Below, one piece after another: positions 8,865 through 17,053 of a stretch of DNA of 64,000 bases. The stretch spans positions 248,001 to 312,000 of the forward strand of contig NZ_CP013480.3 in the NCBI RefSeq assembly GCF_001465545.3. Reading direction: 5' to 3'. Each line of letters begins with the position of its first letter. The stretch's first letter is position 1. Both the position numbers and the translations under genes were made by a program. This DNA is from Pandoraea norimbergensis. Its GTDB lineage: Bacteria; Pseudomonadota; Gammaproteobacteria; Burkholderiales; Burkholderiaceae. Under the pieces are notes generated by a model, which ran no database searches, was not told the origin of the DNA, and was given only the letters and a program-made list of their open reading frames with translations.

Positions 8865-10079
8865 ATGAACACCTTGATCCTCAAGCCCGGCAAAGAAAAA
8901 TCCTTGCTGCGCCGCCATCCCTGGATTTACGCCACCGCCGTGGCGAATGTGGAAGGCAAACCGGCCTCCGGCGCGACGGTCGTGGTGCGTGCCGCCGACG
9001 GCCGTTTTCTGGCGCGCGCCGCGTTCAGCCCGGTGTCGGCCATTCGCGCCCGTGTCTGGACCTTCGACGAGAACGAGCCGGTCGATCACGCTTTCTTCAA
9101 ACGTCGCGTCGCAGCAGCGCTGGCCTATCGCGAGCAGATGGTGCACGACACCGGCGCGACCCGCCTGATCTTCGGCGAGGCCGACGGCCTGCCGGGTCTG
9201 ATCGTCGACCGTTACCAGTCGGCACCGGGCCAACCCGCGAGCGACCAACTGGTGTGCCAGTACATGGCCGCCGGCGTGGAAGTGTGGAAAGACGCCATTA
9301 CCAAGGCGCTTGTGGCCGCAACGGGCTGCCCGAACGTCTATGAACGCTCCGACGCTGCCGTGCGCGAGCGCGAAGGGCTGCCGAGCATTACCGGCGTACT
9401 CGCCGGGGCCGAGCCGCCCGAAGCACCCGAGTCGCTGACCACGCACGAGTGCGGCGTGAAGTACTACGTCGATGTGCGCCACGGCCACAAGACGGGCTTC
9501 TACGTCGATCAGCGCGACAACCGCCTGCTGGTCAAGCAACAGGCCAAGGGCCGCGACGTGCTGAACTGCTTCTGCTACACGGGCGGTTTCTCGCTCGCGG
9601 CATTGGCGGGTGGCGCGCAGAGTGTGCTGTCGATCGATTCGTCGGGCGAGGCGCTGGCGATCGGCGCGCGCAACGTCGAACTCAACGGTTTCGACGCCTC
9701 GCGTACCGAATGGCGCGACGCCGATGTGTTCAAGACGCTGCGGGCCTTGCGTGAAGAGGGACGCACCTTCGACATGATCGTGCTCGACCCGCCGAAGTTC
9801 GCCCCGTCGGCGCACCACGTCGATCGTGCCGCGCGTGCGTACAAGGACATCAATCTGGCGGGCTTCAAACTGCTGCGTCCGGGCGGTCAGTTGTTGACGT
9901 ATTCGTGCTCGGGGGCCATCGACGCTGACCTTTTCCAGAAGATCGTGGCCGGTGCTGCGGTTGACGCGGGGGTCGATGCGCGTATCCTGCGCCGCCTGTC
10001 GGCGGGCATGGATCACCCGATGCTCACGCAATTCCCCGAAGGCGAGTACCTCAAGGGTCTCTGGCTTCAGCGCATCTGA
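8865..10079 (+). CDS. rlmI: 23S rRNA (cytosine-C5) methyltransferase, RlmI-like
   Basis: A 404-residue class I SAM-dependent methyltransferase with an N-terminal PUA domain (about 1-75), a central fold, and a C-terminal Rossmann domain. Motif I is LNCFCYTGGFSLAALAGG, the substrate motif is VLDPPKFAPS, and a catalytic-type cysteine is present in TYSCSG. E. coli RlmI methylates C1962 of 23S rRNA; this protein is the same length and architecture. It is preceded by a 147-bp gap with a possible -10 (TAGAAT at 8745-8750) and followed by a GC hairpin, so it is likely a single-gene unit. Confidence 0.88.
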   Translation: MNTLILKPGKEKSLLRRHPWIYATAVANVEGKPASGATVVVRAADGRFLARAAFSPVSAIRARVWTFDENEPVDHAFFKRRVAAALAYREQMVHDTGATRLIFGEADGLPGLIVDRYQSAPGQPASDQLVCQYMAAGVEVWKDAITKALVAATGCPNVYERSDAAVREREGLPSITGVLAGAEPPEAPESLTTHECGVKYYVDVRHGHKTGFYVDQRDNRLLVKQQAKGRDVLNCFCYTGGFSLAALAGGAQSVLSIDSSGEALAIGARNVELNGFDASRTEWRDADVFKTLRALREEGRTFDMIVLDPPKFAPSAHHVDRAARAYKDINLAGFKLLRPGGQLLTYSCSGAIDADLFQKIVAGAAVDAGVDARILRRLSAGMDHPMLTQFPEGEYLKGLWLQRI

Positions 10080-10086
10080 GGTGTCC

Positions 10087-10102
10087 GGGGGCTCAGGCCC
10101 CC
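10087..10102. terminator. GC-rich hairpin between convergent genes
   Basis: GGGGGC pairs with GCCCCC around TCAG just after the methyltransferase stop and before the end of the convergent transporter gene. There is no clear T-tract on either strand, so terminator activity is a guess. Confidence 0.4.
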
Positions 10103-10123
10103 AAACGGATAACGGATAGCCGA

Positions 10124-10999
10124 TCAGCCCAACGTCAGCGCGACGACCCCCAGCGCGATCAGTACGGCGCCGCCGACCCGGCGGCGCATCTCGCCTTCGC
10201 CCAGCAGCCGTACCCCGAGCAGGGCCGCCACCATCATCGACATCTCCCGCGCCGGGGCCACGTGCGAGACAGGCGCGTATTGAAGCGCCGTCAGGATCAG
10301 GAAGTAGGACATCGGCGAGATCAGCGCAATCAGCACGATCTTGCGCCAGTTGGCGCGCCAGAGTAGCGACACTCTGGCTGGCCGCGAAAGCGCCACCGGG
10401 GCGGACAGCACCACGCGCACCACGTTCTCGAGGTAGTAGTAGACGAGCGGTACGAGCATCAGCGTCTTGACGGCGTAAGCATCGGCCAACGTATACGCTG
10501 CGATGAATGCGCCGGTGAGCACGCCCCAGCCGGCCCCGGCATGCATGGTGCCGCGCCGGAACAGCCGCTCGCCGCCGGCAATGATCAGCACGCCGCCGAC
10601 CACCAGCCCGATGCCGACGAGCGCCAGCCAGCCCGGGCGCTCGCCCAGCAGCACGATTGCGCCCAGCGACGAGAGCAACGGCCCGGTGCCGCGCGCGAGC
10701 GGATAGACGACCGAGAGATCGCCGACCCGGTAGCCGCGTTGCAGCACCAGCGTGTAGCCATAGTGGAGCAGGGCGCTTAAGGCGATGACGGCCCAGCCGC
10801 GCCAGTCCGGCCAGTCTGCGTGTGAACCGATGAGAAAGAACAGCGCGAGCGGCGTGTAGAGAACGACCGTCAGCAGCGCGTAGAGAAAGACCAGTTGGGG
10901 ACCGCCACCCTCCGTGGTGTCGATGCGTTTGGCCAGAAAATTCCACGTGGCGTGCAGAAAAGCGGCGGTAACAACGAAGGCAAGGGCGGTCGGCGACAT
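10124..10999 (-). CDS. EamA/DMT-family membrane transporter
   Basis: A 291-residue inner-membrane protein with about ten hydrophobic segments in two EamA repeats, typical of the drug/metabolite transporter superfamily. The repeat signature appears in ALLHYGYTLVLQRGYRVGDLSVVYPLARGT (split here for reading) and in the C-terminal SPMSYFLILTALQYAPVS region. The substrate cannot be read from sequence. The ATG at 10999 begins the first membrane segment; an upstream GTG at 11086 would add a 29-residue polar extension and run into the regulator's control region. It is divergent from the Fur-family gene. Confidence 0.82.
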   Translation of the reverse strand: MSPTALAFVVTAAFLHATWNFLAKRIDTTEGGGPQLVFLYALLTVVLYTPLALFFLIGSHADWPDWRGWAVIALSALLHYGYTLVLQRGYRVGDLSVVYPLARGTGPLLSSLGAIVLLGERPGWLALVGIGLVVGGVLIIAGGERLFRRGTMHAGAGWGVLTGAFIAAYTLADAYAVKTLMLVPLVYYYLENVVRVVLSAPVALSRPARVSLLWRANWRKIVLIALISPMSYFLILTALQYAPVSHVAPAREMSMMVAALLGVRLLGEGEMRRRVGGAVLIALGVVALTLG

Positions 11000-11089
11000 G
11001 GCGGGAGGCGTTTTTTGTGACAATTGTATGACGCATCGCCTGTCCGCTTTCAGCCAATTTGGGTGGACATCCCGTGAAATGCCCACTTT

Positions 11090-11104
11090 TGCAACTCGGT
11101 TGCA
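11090..11104. promoter_or_regulatory. predicted Zur-type operator upstream of zur
   Basis: TGCAAC and GTTGCA form a perfect inverted repeat around TCG, 30 bases upstream of the Fur-family gene. The same palindrome, longer and with TCA in the centre, precedes the small-membrane-protein and TonB-receptor genes at 13873. It overlaps a possible -35 (TTGCAG, 11100-11105) spaced 17 bases from TTAAAT (11123-11128). That a zinc-responsive Fur-family protein binds here is inferred from the shared motif and gene content. Confidence 0.6.
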
Positions 11105-11134
11105 GCGTTCACGGCGCTGTGCTTAAATCGATTC

Positions 11135-11629
11135 ATGAGCCTTACTCAACTACAACCGTATCTGGAAGCCGCCCGCGCGAGCTTGCAGGAGCAATCGGGG
11201 CGCGTGACTTCGGGACGTGTCCGTGTACTGGCCCTGCTGCTCAAGGCAGGCCGCCCGCTCACCCATCAGGAAGTGCTGGCCGATCTGGCGACCGACACCG
11301 ATCCGCTCGACCGCGTGACCGCCTATCGCGTGCTCGACTGGCTGGTCGCACAGGGCTGGGCGATCAAGCAGGCCGGCGACGACCGCATCTTCCGGTTCGT
11401 CATGGCCGAGCACGTCGACCCGCAGCGGGCCGCGTCGCCGCGCCCGCATACGCAACACGGTCATTTCCGCTGTGTACGCTGCCACCGCACGTTCTGCCTT
11501 GACGATTGGCCTCAGCATCCCCAATTAAGTGAGCGCGAACTCAAGCGCCTGCCCAAGGGATTCGTGGGCGAACAGGTCGAGCTGATGATTCACGGCACTT
11601 GCGCCCAGTGCGCGGGCGCCCCCAACTGA
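11135..11629 (+). CDS. zur: Fur-family transcriptional regulator, probably Zur
   Basis: A 164-residue Fur-family regulator with an N-terminal winged helix (about 20-90) and a C-terminal dimerisation/metal domain. Two CXXC pairs for structural zinc are visible, in FRCVRCHRTF and GTCAQCAG, together with a PHTQHGHF histidine cluster. The CobW zinc-chaperone-like gene 91 bp downstream and the shared palindromes argue for a zinc-sensing Zur rather than iron-sensing Fur. The ATG at 11135 has no ribosome site, and the best promoter would start the mRNA almost at the ATG, so translation may be leaderless. Autorepression is suggested by the operator-like palindrome. Confidence 0.82.
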   Translation: MSLTQLQPYLEAARASLQEQSGRVTSGRVRVLALLLKAGRPLTHQEVLADLATDTDPLDRVTAYRVLDWLVAQGWAIKQAGDDRIFRFVMAEHVDPQRAASPRPHTQHGHFRCVRCHRTFCLDDWPQHPQLSERELKRLPKGFVGEQVELMIHGTCAQCAGAPN

Positions 11630-11720
11630 CGCGTGCCAAGCCGCTTTTTGCCAGCTCGGGTACATTGAGCGGCATTCCAGCGGCCTGCGGCACACCGCTT
11701 CACTACAGGACATTGCATTC

Positions 11721-12809
11721 ATGACCCCCGTCACTATCCTGACCGGCTTTCTCGGCAGCGGGAAAACCACGCTGCTCAAGCGCATCCTGACCGAGGCGCA
11801 CGGCATGAAGATCGCCGTGATCGAGAACGAGTTCGGCGAAGAGAACATCGACAACGACATCCTCGTGCAGGAAAACGCCGAGCAGATCGTGCAGATGAGC
11901 AACGGCTGCATCTGCTGCACGATTCGCGGCGATCTGGTGCAGGCGCTGTCCGACCTGAACAGCCAGCGCGATGCCGGCACGATCCAGTTCGACCGCGTGG
12001 TCATCGAGACCACCGGTCTGGCCAACCCGGGCCCGGTGGCGCAGACCTTCTTCATCGACGATGAAGTGGCCGACACTTACCGCCTGGACGCCATCATTAC
12101 GCTGGTGGACGCCAAGCACGCCCAGAAGCAACTCGACGAGCATGAAGTGGTGCAGCGTCAGGTCGGCTTTGCCGACCGTCTGTTCATCACGAAGGCCGAT
12201 CTGGTGACGCCCGAAGCCGTCGACGACCTGAAGCATCGCCTTGCGCACATGAACCCGCGCGCGCCGCAGCAGGTGGTCGATTTCGGTAAGGCCGATCTGA
12301 AAGAGATCTTCGACATTCACGGTTTCAACCTGAACGACAAGCTCGACATCGATCCGGAGTTCCTCGCCGCCGACGATCACGCGCACGACCATGATCATGG
12401 GCATGACCACGGCCATGACCATGGCGACCATTCGCATTGTGACCACGATCATGGCCACTGTGATCACGAAGGTCACGATCATGGCCACCACCATCATCAC
12501 GCCCATCACGACGACGCAATCAAGTCGTTCGTGTTCCGCAGTGAAAAGCAGTTTGATCCGGCCAAGCTGGAGGATTTCCTGGGAAGCATCCTTCAGGTGT
12601 ACGGCGAACGCTTATTGCGTTATAAAGGCGTATTAAACATGCGCGGCATCGACCGCCGGGTCGTGTTCCAGGGCGTGCACCAGATGATGGGCAGCGACGT
12701 GGGCACGAAATGGCAACCGGGCGAGACACCGAATACCAAGATGGTGTTCATCGGTGCCGAGCTGCCGAAAGACATCATCCTGCAAGGGCTGGAGCGCTGT
12801 CTGGTCTGA
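11721..12809 (+). CDS. CobW/COG0523 family GTPase, probable zinc metallochaperone
   Basis: A 362-residue G3E GTPase. The Walker A motif GFLGSGKTT is at residues 9-17, and the CXCC metal motif (C63, C65, C66 in NGCICCT) is followed by a CobW C-terminal domain. Residues about 218-266 form a remarkable His/Asp/Gly-rich linker with some 25 histidines, a likely zinc-binding or storage loop. COG0523 proteins near zur genes typically deliver zinc to client enzymes under deficiency. It lies directly downstream of the zur-like gene in the same orientation; whether they share a promoter is unclear. Cobalamin synthesis is unlikely because no cob genes are near. Confidence 0.87.
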   Translation: MTPVTILTGFLGSGKTTLLKRILTEAHGMKIAVIENEFGEENIDNDILVQENAEQIVQMSNGCICCTIRGDLVQALSDLNSQRDAGTIQFDRVVIETTGLANPGPVAQTFFIDDEVADTYRLDAIITLVDAKHAQKQLDEHEVVQRQVGFADRLFITKADLVTPEAVDDLKHRLAHMNPRAPQQVVDFGKADLKEIFDIHGFNLNDKLDIDPEFLAADDHAHDHDHGHDHGHDHGDHSHCDHDHGHCDHEGHDHGHHHHHAHHDDAIKSFVFRSEKQFDPAKLEDFLGSILQVYGERLLRYKGVLNMRGIDRRVVFQGVHQMMGSDVGTKWQPGETPNTKMVFIGAELPKDIILQGLERCLV

Positions 12810-12943
12810 GCGGGACCGCCGTTTCGGGCAACGGGAAACCCCTTAAACGGGGCTGTTGACTGATTCGGTTACAATAGCTGCCCACTGGGTTGCCGCCAGC
12901 GAATTCACGCGGCATACCGGGGGGAAGGCAGGGGAGCACCGCA

Positions 12944-13618
12944 ATGGCCACCGCCTCTCGCAAGACAGCCACCGCACGCCCCACGCGCCGGGCAGAACCG
13001 GCGCCGGATGCGGGCGCCAAGCGTGCTCCAGCAGGCAAGCCGAAGACGGGTGAGAAAGCCGCCGCCAAGAAGGGGCCGCCCAAATCACCCGGCAGGAACG
13101 TAACCCAGGACGCCGCCAGCGGCACCGCCGGCAAGCAAGACGCTCCACCCGCTAAAGGAGCGTCGCCGGACTATCCGAAAGAGACGCCACAAAAACCCAT
13201 GAGCAAGAAAAGACTTTTGACCGAGGCCGAAATTCTGAAGATGGGCGAGAAGGACTACATGAATGAAGATCAACTCGCCTTCTTCAAGGATCGTCTGGAA
13301 AAGCTGCAAGAGGAAATTCTGCGTAACGCCGGCCAGACGACCGAGAACCTCCGCGAAACCATTCTCGTACCTGATCCGGCCGACCGCGCCACGATCGAAG
13401 AAGAACACGCACTCGAGCTGCGCACCCGCGACCGCGAGCGCAAGCTGCTGAAGAAGGTGCAACAGTCGCTCGCCCGCATCGAATCGGGTGAGTACGGCTG
13501 GTGCGAAGAAACCGGCGAGCCGATCGGCATCCCGCGTTTGCTCGCACGCCCGACGGCCACGCTGTCGCTCGAAGCACAAGAGCGTCGCGAGCTGCGTCAG
13601 AAACTGTTCGGCGATTGA
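12944..13618 (+). CDS. dksA: RNA polymerase-binding transcription factor DksA
   Basis: A 224-residue reading of DksA, which binds the RNA polymerase secondary channel and works with ppGpp. The coiled-coil tip DPADRATIEEE keeps both acidic residues and the alanine that matter in E. coli DksA. The zinc-finger region reads YGWCEETGEPIGIPRLLARP with only one of the four cysteines, so it probably folds without zinc. The first 85 residues are Ala/Lys/Pro-rich and not part of classical DksA; an internal ATG at 13199 would give 139 aa, the usual length. I favour the ATG at 12944 (GGGGAG upstream), but the internal start is quite possible. Confidence 0.88.
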   Translation: MATASRKTATARPTRRAEPAPDAGAKRAPAGKPKTGEKAAAKKGPPKSPGRNVTQDAASGTAGKQDAPPAKGASPDYPKETPQKPMSKKRLLTEAEILKMGEKDYMNEDQLAFFKDRLEKLQEEILRNAGQTTENLRETILVPDPADRATIEEEHALELRTRDRERKLLKKVQQSLARIESGEYGWCEETGEPIGIPRLLARPTATLSLEAQERRELRQKLFGD

Positions 13619-13648
13619 TTTGAACGCGATTTGAACCTGATTTGAATG
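13616..13648. repeat. 11-bp tandem repeat starting at the dksA stop codon
   Basis: Three 11-base units, TGATTTGAACG, CGATTTGAACC and TGATTTGAATG, run head to tail. The first begins at the TGA stop codon of dksA. The block overlaps the left arm of the adjacent inverted repeat. Confidence 0.85.
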
Positions 13649-13699
13649 CCATTCAAGTCAGGTTCGAATCGAATGCATTCGAAAAATTTCGAATGCATT
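13628..13699. repeat. two consecutive inverted repeats after dksA
   Basis: The left element has 21-base arms (13628-13648 and 13650-13670) matching at 19 positions around a single base. The right element has 13-base perfect arms, AATGCATTCGAAA (13672-13684) and its complement (13687-13699), around AA. They could form cruciforms or an elaborate 3'-end RNA structure in the dksA transcript. Confidence 0.75.
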
Positions 13700-13745
13700 T
13701 AAGCCAGGCACCGCGCGGTGGCGGTGCTTCGGCCCCTCGGTTTGC

Positions 13746-13776
13746 AAAGGGCATGTCTTCGTGACATGCCTTTTTT
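13746..13776 (+). terminator. rho-independent terminator downstream of dksA
   Basis: GGCATGTC pairs with GACATGCC around TTCGT, followed by six T residues. This is a strong intrinsic terminator that should end the dksA transcript. Confidence 0.93.
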
Positions 13777-13872
13777 GTTTTCTCTTTTTGATCGAGAGGG
13801 CACCCGGGAAGGCTGACTGTCGCCTGCGCGCAACGTCACACAAAGCTCGCGGCAGGGCTCGCTTTATGGCAA

Positions 13873-13893
13873 AATTGCAACTCAGTTGCAATT
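13873..13893. promoter_or_regulatory. predicted Zur-type operator upstream of the receptor unit
   Basis: Nine-base arms AATTGCAAC and GTTGCAATT form a perfect inverted repeat separated by TCA, ending 19 bases before the start of the small membrane-protein gene. The core matches the palindrome in front of the zur-like gene. It probably represses this gene and the TonB receptor when zinc is sufficient (inference). Confidence 0.65.
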
Positions 13894-13912
13894 GAGCTTT
13901 TCCATCTCTTCC

Positions 13913-14383
13913 ATGCCGTCCTTCCCGTTCACCTTCCGATACTGGCGTGCCCGTTTGCGCGCGCCGGCGAATCGTGGGCGCAGCGGTTGGGTGGCGTGGC
14001 TCATCGTGGCACTGCTGTGCGTGCAGATGTGGGGCTTGCAGCACGAGATCGTGCACGCCCGGCAACTGGCGGACACCGGCGTGTCGGCGGCGGCCGCTGC
14101 GACGGACAACGCGGCAGACGCTGATGCCGACACCGATGACGATGCCGACGCACAGAACGCATGGGCGCCGGTCAATCCGAGCCTCGCTCACACCGTCTAC
14201 GGCAGTCACCACCACTGCCATCTGTTCGAAGGCGCCACGCTGGCGGCCGCCATGGCCGTCGCGGTGCTGGAATGGCGCGCCGATAGCCACACGGATCTCA
14301 CACCATCGCGCGCTACGGGCCGCTCGCATGCCAGTGCGCTCACGCTGCCGTTCCGCTCTCGCGCCCCGCCTGTCACGGTCTGA
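13913..14383 (+). CDS. small membrane-anchored protein with HHHCH motif (hypothetical)
   Basis: A 156-residue protein I cannot assign with certainty; it resembles the loose DUF2946-type proteins found beside metal-uptake genes. A basic N-terminus precedes one hydrophobic segment (about residues 25-42), then HEIVHAR, an Ala/Asp-rich acidic linker (about 58-82), and SHHHCHLFEGATLAAAMAVAV, a metal-ligand-like cluster before a second hydrophobic stretch. It sits between the palindromic operator and the TonB receptor gene, so it is probably co-regulated and may help metal handling in the periplasm. The ATG at 13913 is chosen because an upstream reading would run through the operator. No strong ribosome site is visible. 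Confidence 0.6.
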   Translation: MPSFPFTFRYWRARLRAPANRGRSGWVAWLIVALLCVQMWGLQHEIVHARQLADTGVSAAAAATDNAADADADTDDDADAQNAWAPVNPSLAHTVYGSHHHCHLFEGATLAAAMAVAVLEWRADSHTDLTPSRATGRSHASALTLPFRSRAPPVTV

Positions 14384-14576
14384 ACTTCCACGCGCTGCAC
14401 GCGCGACTTCCCGCTGAAACGTTCTTCATTTGCCACACAGCTTGACGGCGTTGCCGACGGCTGCGGGCAAGGTCGCCATTCGTCTGCGCCCACGCGGCTG
14501 CGGCGCATGTTGTGACGGCGTTCGTGCGTGCCGATCGACGGGTACCCCGTCTCAGACCTGACAACACAACAACGAC

Positions 14577-16769
14577 ATGGCATCTCCTACCCTCAACGTG
14601 GCGCGTGCGCGCGCTGCGGTCTCGTTCTCCTTTGCCCCGGTACCGCTTGCCGTAGGCCTGACGCTGGCCTTCGCTGCCATGCAGGCGAACGCTGCTGACG
14701 CGTCACCCGCTACCACCAACGCCACCACCAACGCCACCTCCAACGCCACCTCCAACGCCACCTCCAACGCCACCACGGTGCCTACCTCCGCTACCGTCTC
14801 CGGCGACGATGCGCTGGCCCTCTCGACGACCTTCGTCACCGGCAACCCGCTTGGCCGGGCGGCAGCCGATCTCACGGTGCCCGTCACGGCACTCGACGGA
14901 CGCGCGCTGGTACTGCGCCGCACCGGCACCCTTGGCGAGACGCTCGACGGTCTGCCCGGCGTCTCATCGACCTCATACGGCCCGAACGTGAGCCGCCCGA
15001 TCATTCGCGGTCTCGACGGCGACCGCATCCGCGTGTTGCAAAACGGCACGGGCGCGCTCGACGCGTCATCGCTGTCCTACGACCATGCCGTGGCCCAAGA
15101 CCCGCTCTCCATCGAGCGCATCGAAATCGTGCGCGGCCCGGCCGCGCTGCTCTACGGTGGCAACGCCGTGGGCGGCGTGGTCAACACCATCGACAACCGG
15201 ATTCCGCGCGAGCCGATCAACGGCATCTCGGGCGCGGCCGATCTAAGCTACGGCGGCGCTAATCGCGAGCGTGCGGGCGCGGCGTTGATCGAAGTGGGTA
15301 ACGGCCAGTTCGCATTCCATGTCGACGGCTTCGCACGCAAGAGCACTGACCTGCGCATCCCGGGCCTTGCCCGCTCCGCGCAACAGCGTGCCCGTGACCC
15401 CGAAGGCACCGAGCAACCGTCCGGCACGCTGCCCAACAGCAACGGGCAGGCGAGCGGTGCGGCCGTTGGCGCGTCGTGGACGTGGGCGAACGGCTATAGC
15501 GGCTTGTCCTACTCCGGTTACGACTCCGACTACGGCACGGTGGCCGAAGAAAACACGCGCATCCGGCTGCGTCAGCAGCATCTCGCGCTGGCGAGCGAAG
15601 TGCGCAATCTGAGCGGTCCGTTCACGGCCCTCAAGTTCAACTTCGGCTACACCGACTACGAGCACAAGGAGATCGAAAACGGCCAGACCGGCACGACCTT
15701 CAAGAACCACGGCTACGAAGGGCGTATCGAAGCACGTCACGCGAAGATCGGTCCGTTCGAAGGCGCCGTCGGCGTGCAGTTCTCGCAGAACACCTTCTCG
15801 GCGCTCGGTGAAGAGGCGTTCGTACCGAAGAGCGATACCAGCAACGTGGCCCTTTTTGCGCTCGAGGAATGGGCCGTGAATCAAGCCGTGAAGCTCTCGT
15901 TCGGTGCGCGCATCGAGCACACGCACGTGAAACCAACGGCGGGCGGCAGCGACCGTTTCGACAATCTGCCCACGCGCAACTTCACGCCGGGCAGTGTCTC
16001 GGCGGGGGCTGTCTTTGCGCTGGCGCCAGCCTGGTCGGTAGCGTTGAACACGTCGTATACCGAACGCGCGCCGACCTTCTACGAGTTGTATGCCAACGGT
16101 CCGCACGCGGCGACCGGCATCTGGGAAATCGGCAACGCGCAATCGAAGCTTGAAAAGGCGTTTTCGACCGACCTGTCGTTGCGTTACGCGAATGGTCCGC
16201 ACAAGGGCAGCGTCGGGGTGTTCTACAGCCGCTTCTCTAACTTCATTGCGCTGGAGAACGCCGGCCGTTCGGTGAATGGAGAAGGCGAGCCGGTGACGTC
16301 CGGCGGTCTGCCCGTCTATCAATATGCAGGTGTGCCGGCGGAGCTTTACGGCGTAGAAGCCGAAGGCCGCGCCCGGGTGTGGCAGGGCTACGGCAATGTG
16401 GACGTGGAACTGCGCGCCGACTACACGCTCGGCCGCAATCGTGACACCGGCGAGCCGCTGCCGCGCATCGCACCGTTGCGTCTGACGGCGGCGCTCGCGT
16501 ACGGCCTCGGCCCGTGGGGCGCCCGCGTGGAAATGGTACATGCGAGCAATCAGGGGCGTGTGCCGGCGGGTGACCTGACGACCAACGGCTACACCACGCT
16601 CGGCGCGGCACTCACGTATCAGTTCAAGACTGGCGGCGCGCAGTGGCTCGCGTATCTCAAGGGCGAGAACCTGACGAATCAGGAAGTGCGTCTGGCCAGT
16701 TCGTTCCTGCGCGACATTGCACCGCAGGGCGGCCGTGCGGTGCGCGTCGGTCTGCGTACGACTTTCTAA
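14577..16769 (+). CDS. TonB-dependent outer-membrane receptor (possibly ZnuD-like)
   Basis: A 730-residue receptor: signal peptide ending near residue 39 (MQANA), plug domain about 82-200 ([45 protein letters not shown]) and a 22-strand-type barrel ending in the outer-membrane signature RVGLRTTF. It imports a metal or chelate using TonB energy. Zinc is inferred from the Zur-like palindrome upstream and from resemblance to ZnuD. The His-rich loops of neisserial ZnuD are not obvious, so the substrate is open. Residues 47-66 after the signal peptide are an Asn-Ala-Thr/Ser repeat encoded by 12-bp units. It lies 193 bp after the small membrane-protein gene. Confidence 0.88.
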   Translation: MASPTLNVARARAAVSFSFAPVPLAVGLTLAFAAMQANAADASPATTNATTNATSNATSNATSNATTVPTSATVSGDDALALSTTFVTGNPLGRAAADLTVPVTALDGRALVLRRTGTLGETLDGLPGVSSTSYGPNVSRPIIRGLDGDRIRVLQNGTGALDASSLSYDHAVAQDPLSIERIEIVRGPAALLYGGNAVGGVVNTIDNRIPREPINGISGAADLSYGGANRERAGAALIEVGNGQFAFHVDGFARKSTDLRIPGLARSAQQRARDPEGTEQPSGTLPNSNGQASGAAVGASWTWANGYSGLSYSGYDSDYGTVAEENTRIRLRQQHLALASEVRNLSGPFTALKFNFGYTDYEHKEIENGQTGTTFKNHGYEGRIEARHAKIGPFEGAVGVQFSQNTFSALGEEAFVPKSDTSNVALFALEEWAVNQAVKLSFGARIEHTHVKPTAGGSDRFDNLPTRNFTPGSVSAGAVFALAPAWSVALNTSYTERAPTFYELYANGPHAATGIWEIGNAQSKLEKAFSTDLSLRYANGPHKGSVGVFYSRFSNFIALENAGRSVNGEGEPVTSGGLPVYQYAGVPAELYGVEAEGRARVWQGYGNVDVELRADYTLGRNRDTGEPLPRIAPLRLTAALAYGLGPWGARVEMVHASNQGRVPAGDLTTNGYTTLGAALTYQFKTGGAQWLAYLKGENLTNQEVRLASSFLRDIAPQGGRAVRVGLRTTF
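14715..14775 (+). repeat. 12-bp coding tandem repeat in the receptor's N-terminus
   Basis: Near-identical 12-base units (AACGCCACCTCC with an ACC variant) encode the repeated tetrapeptide Asn-Ala-Thr-Ser/Thr directly after the signal peptide, before the plug. The unit is a multiple of three, so copy-number change would keep the frame. Confidence 0.85.
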
Positions 16770-16789
16770 GCGGAACCCACCGCATAAAC

Positions 16790-16814
16790 GGGGGAATTTC
16801 CGAGAAATTCCCCC
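16790..16814. terminator. perfect 10-bp hairpin after the TonB receptor gene
   Basis: GGGGGAATTT pairs exactly with AAATTCCCCC around CCGAG, starting about 20 bases after the receptor stop. No T-tract follows, so it may be a 3' stabiliser or weak terminator. The remaining space to hslV holds only promoter-like sequence. Confidence 0.6.
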
Positions 16815-16915
16815 GCCATTCCCCCATCCGCGTGGTGCAATGCCGCGCGAACGGCGCCTTCCGTGCCTTATCGAACAGCACGCAAATCCCATCAAACAAG
16901 CTGCCGTCGACGCCT

Positions 16916-16942
16916 CTTGATATTCCTTCGATTGCCCTAAAC
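16916..16942 (+). promoter_or_regulatory. possible heat-shock (sigma-32) promoter for hslV
   Basis: CTTGATA (16916-16922) and CCCTAAAC (16935-16942) are separated by 12 bases. They resemble the sigma-32 elements CTTGAAA and CCCCATNT, about 110 bases before the hslV start. hslVU is a heat-shock operon in relatives, which supports the reading, but the -10 match is partial. Confidence 0.4.
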
Positions 16943-17053
16943 TACAGTCACGTCTCGCCCGGTCGGGCACGTTCTCACAGCATGGGGGGCGCGCACGGTG
17001 AAGTCCGGGCCAATCGTTACGGGGCGCAAGACGCCCCCCGAAAAGGAACAGGC

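Noticed and set aside
8214..11057. A 947-codon minus-strand frame opposite xerC, the methyltransferase and the transporter gene
   Set aside because: Low-complexity Arg/Ala-rich shadow that crosses three well-supported genes.
13628..13670. GGTTCGAATC, a tRNA T-loop-like string, after dksA
   Set aside because: No acceptor stem, D-arm or anticodon arm fits around it. The bases are one arm of an inverted repeat.
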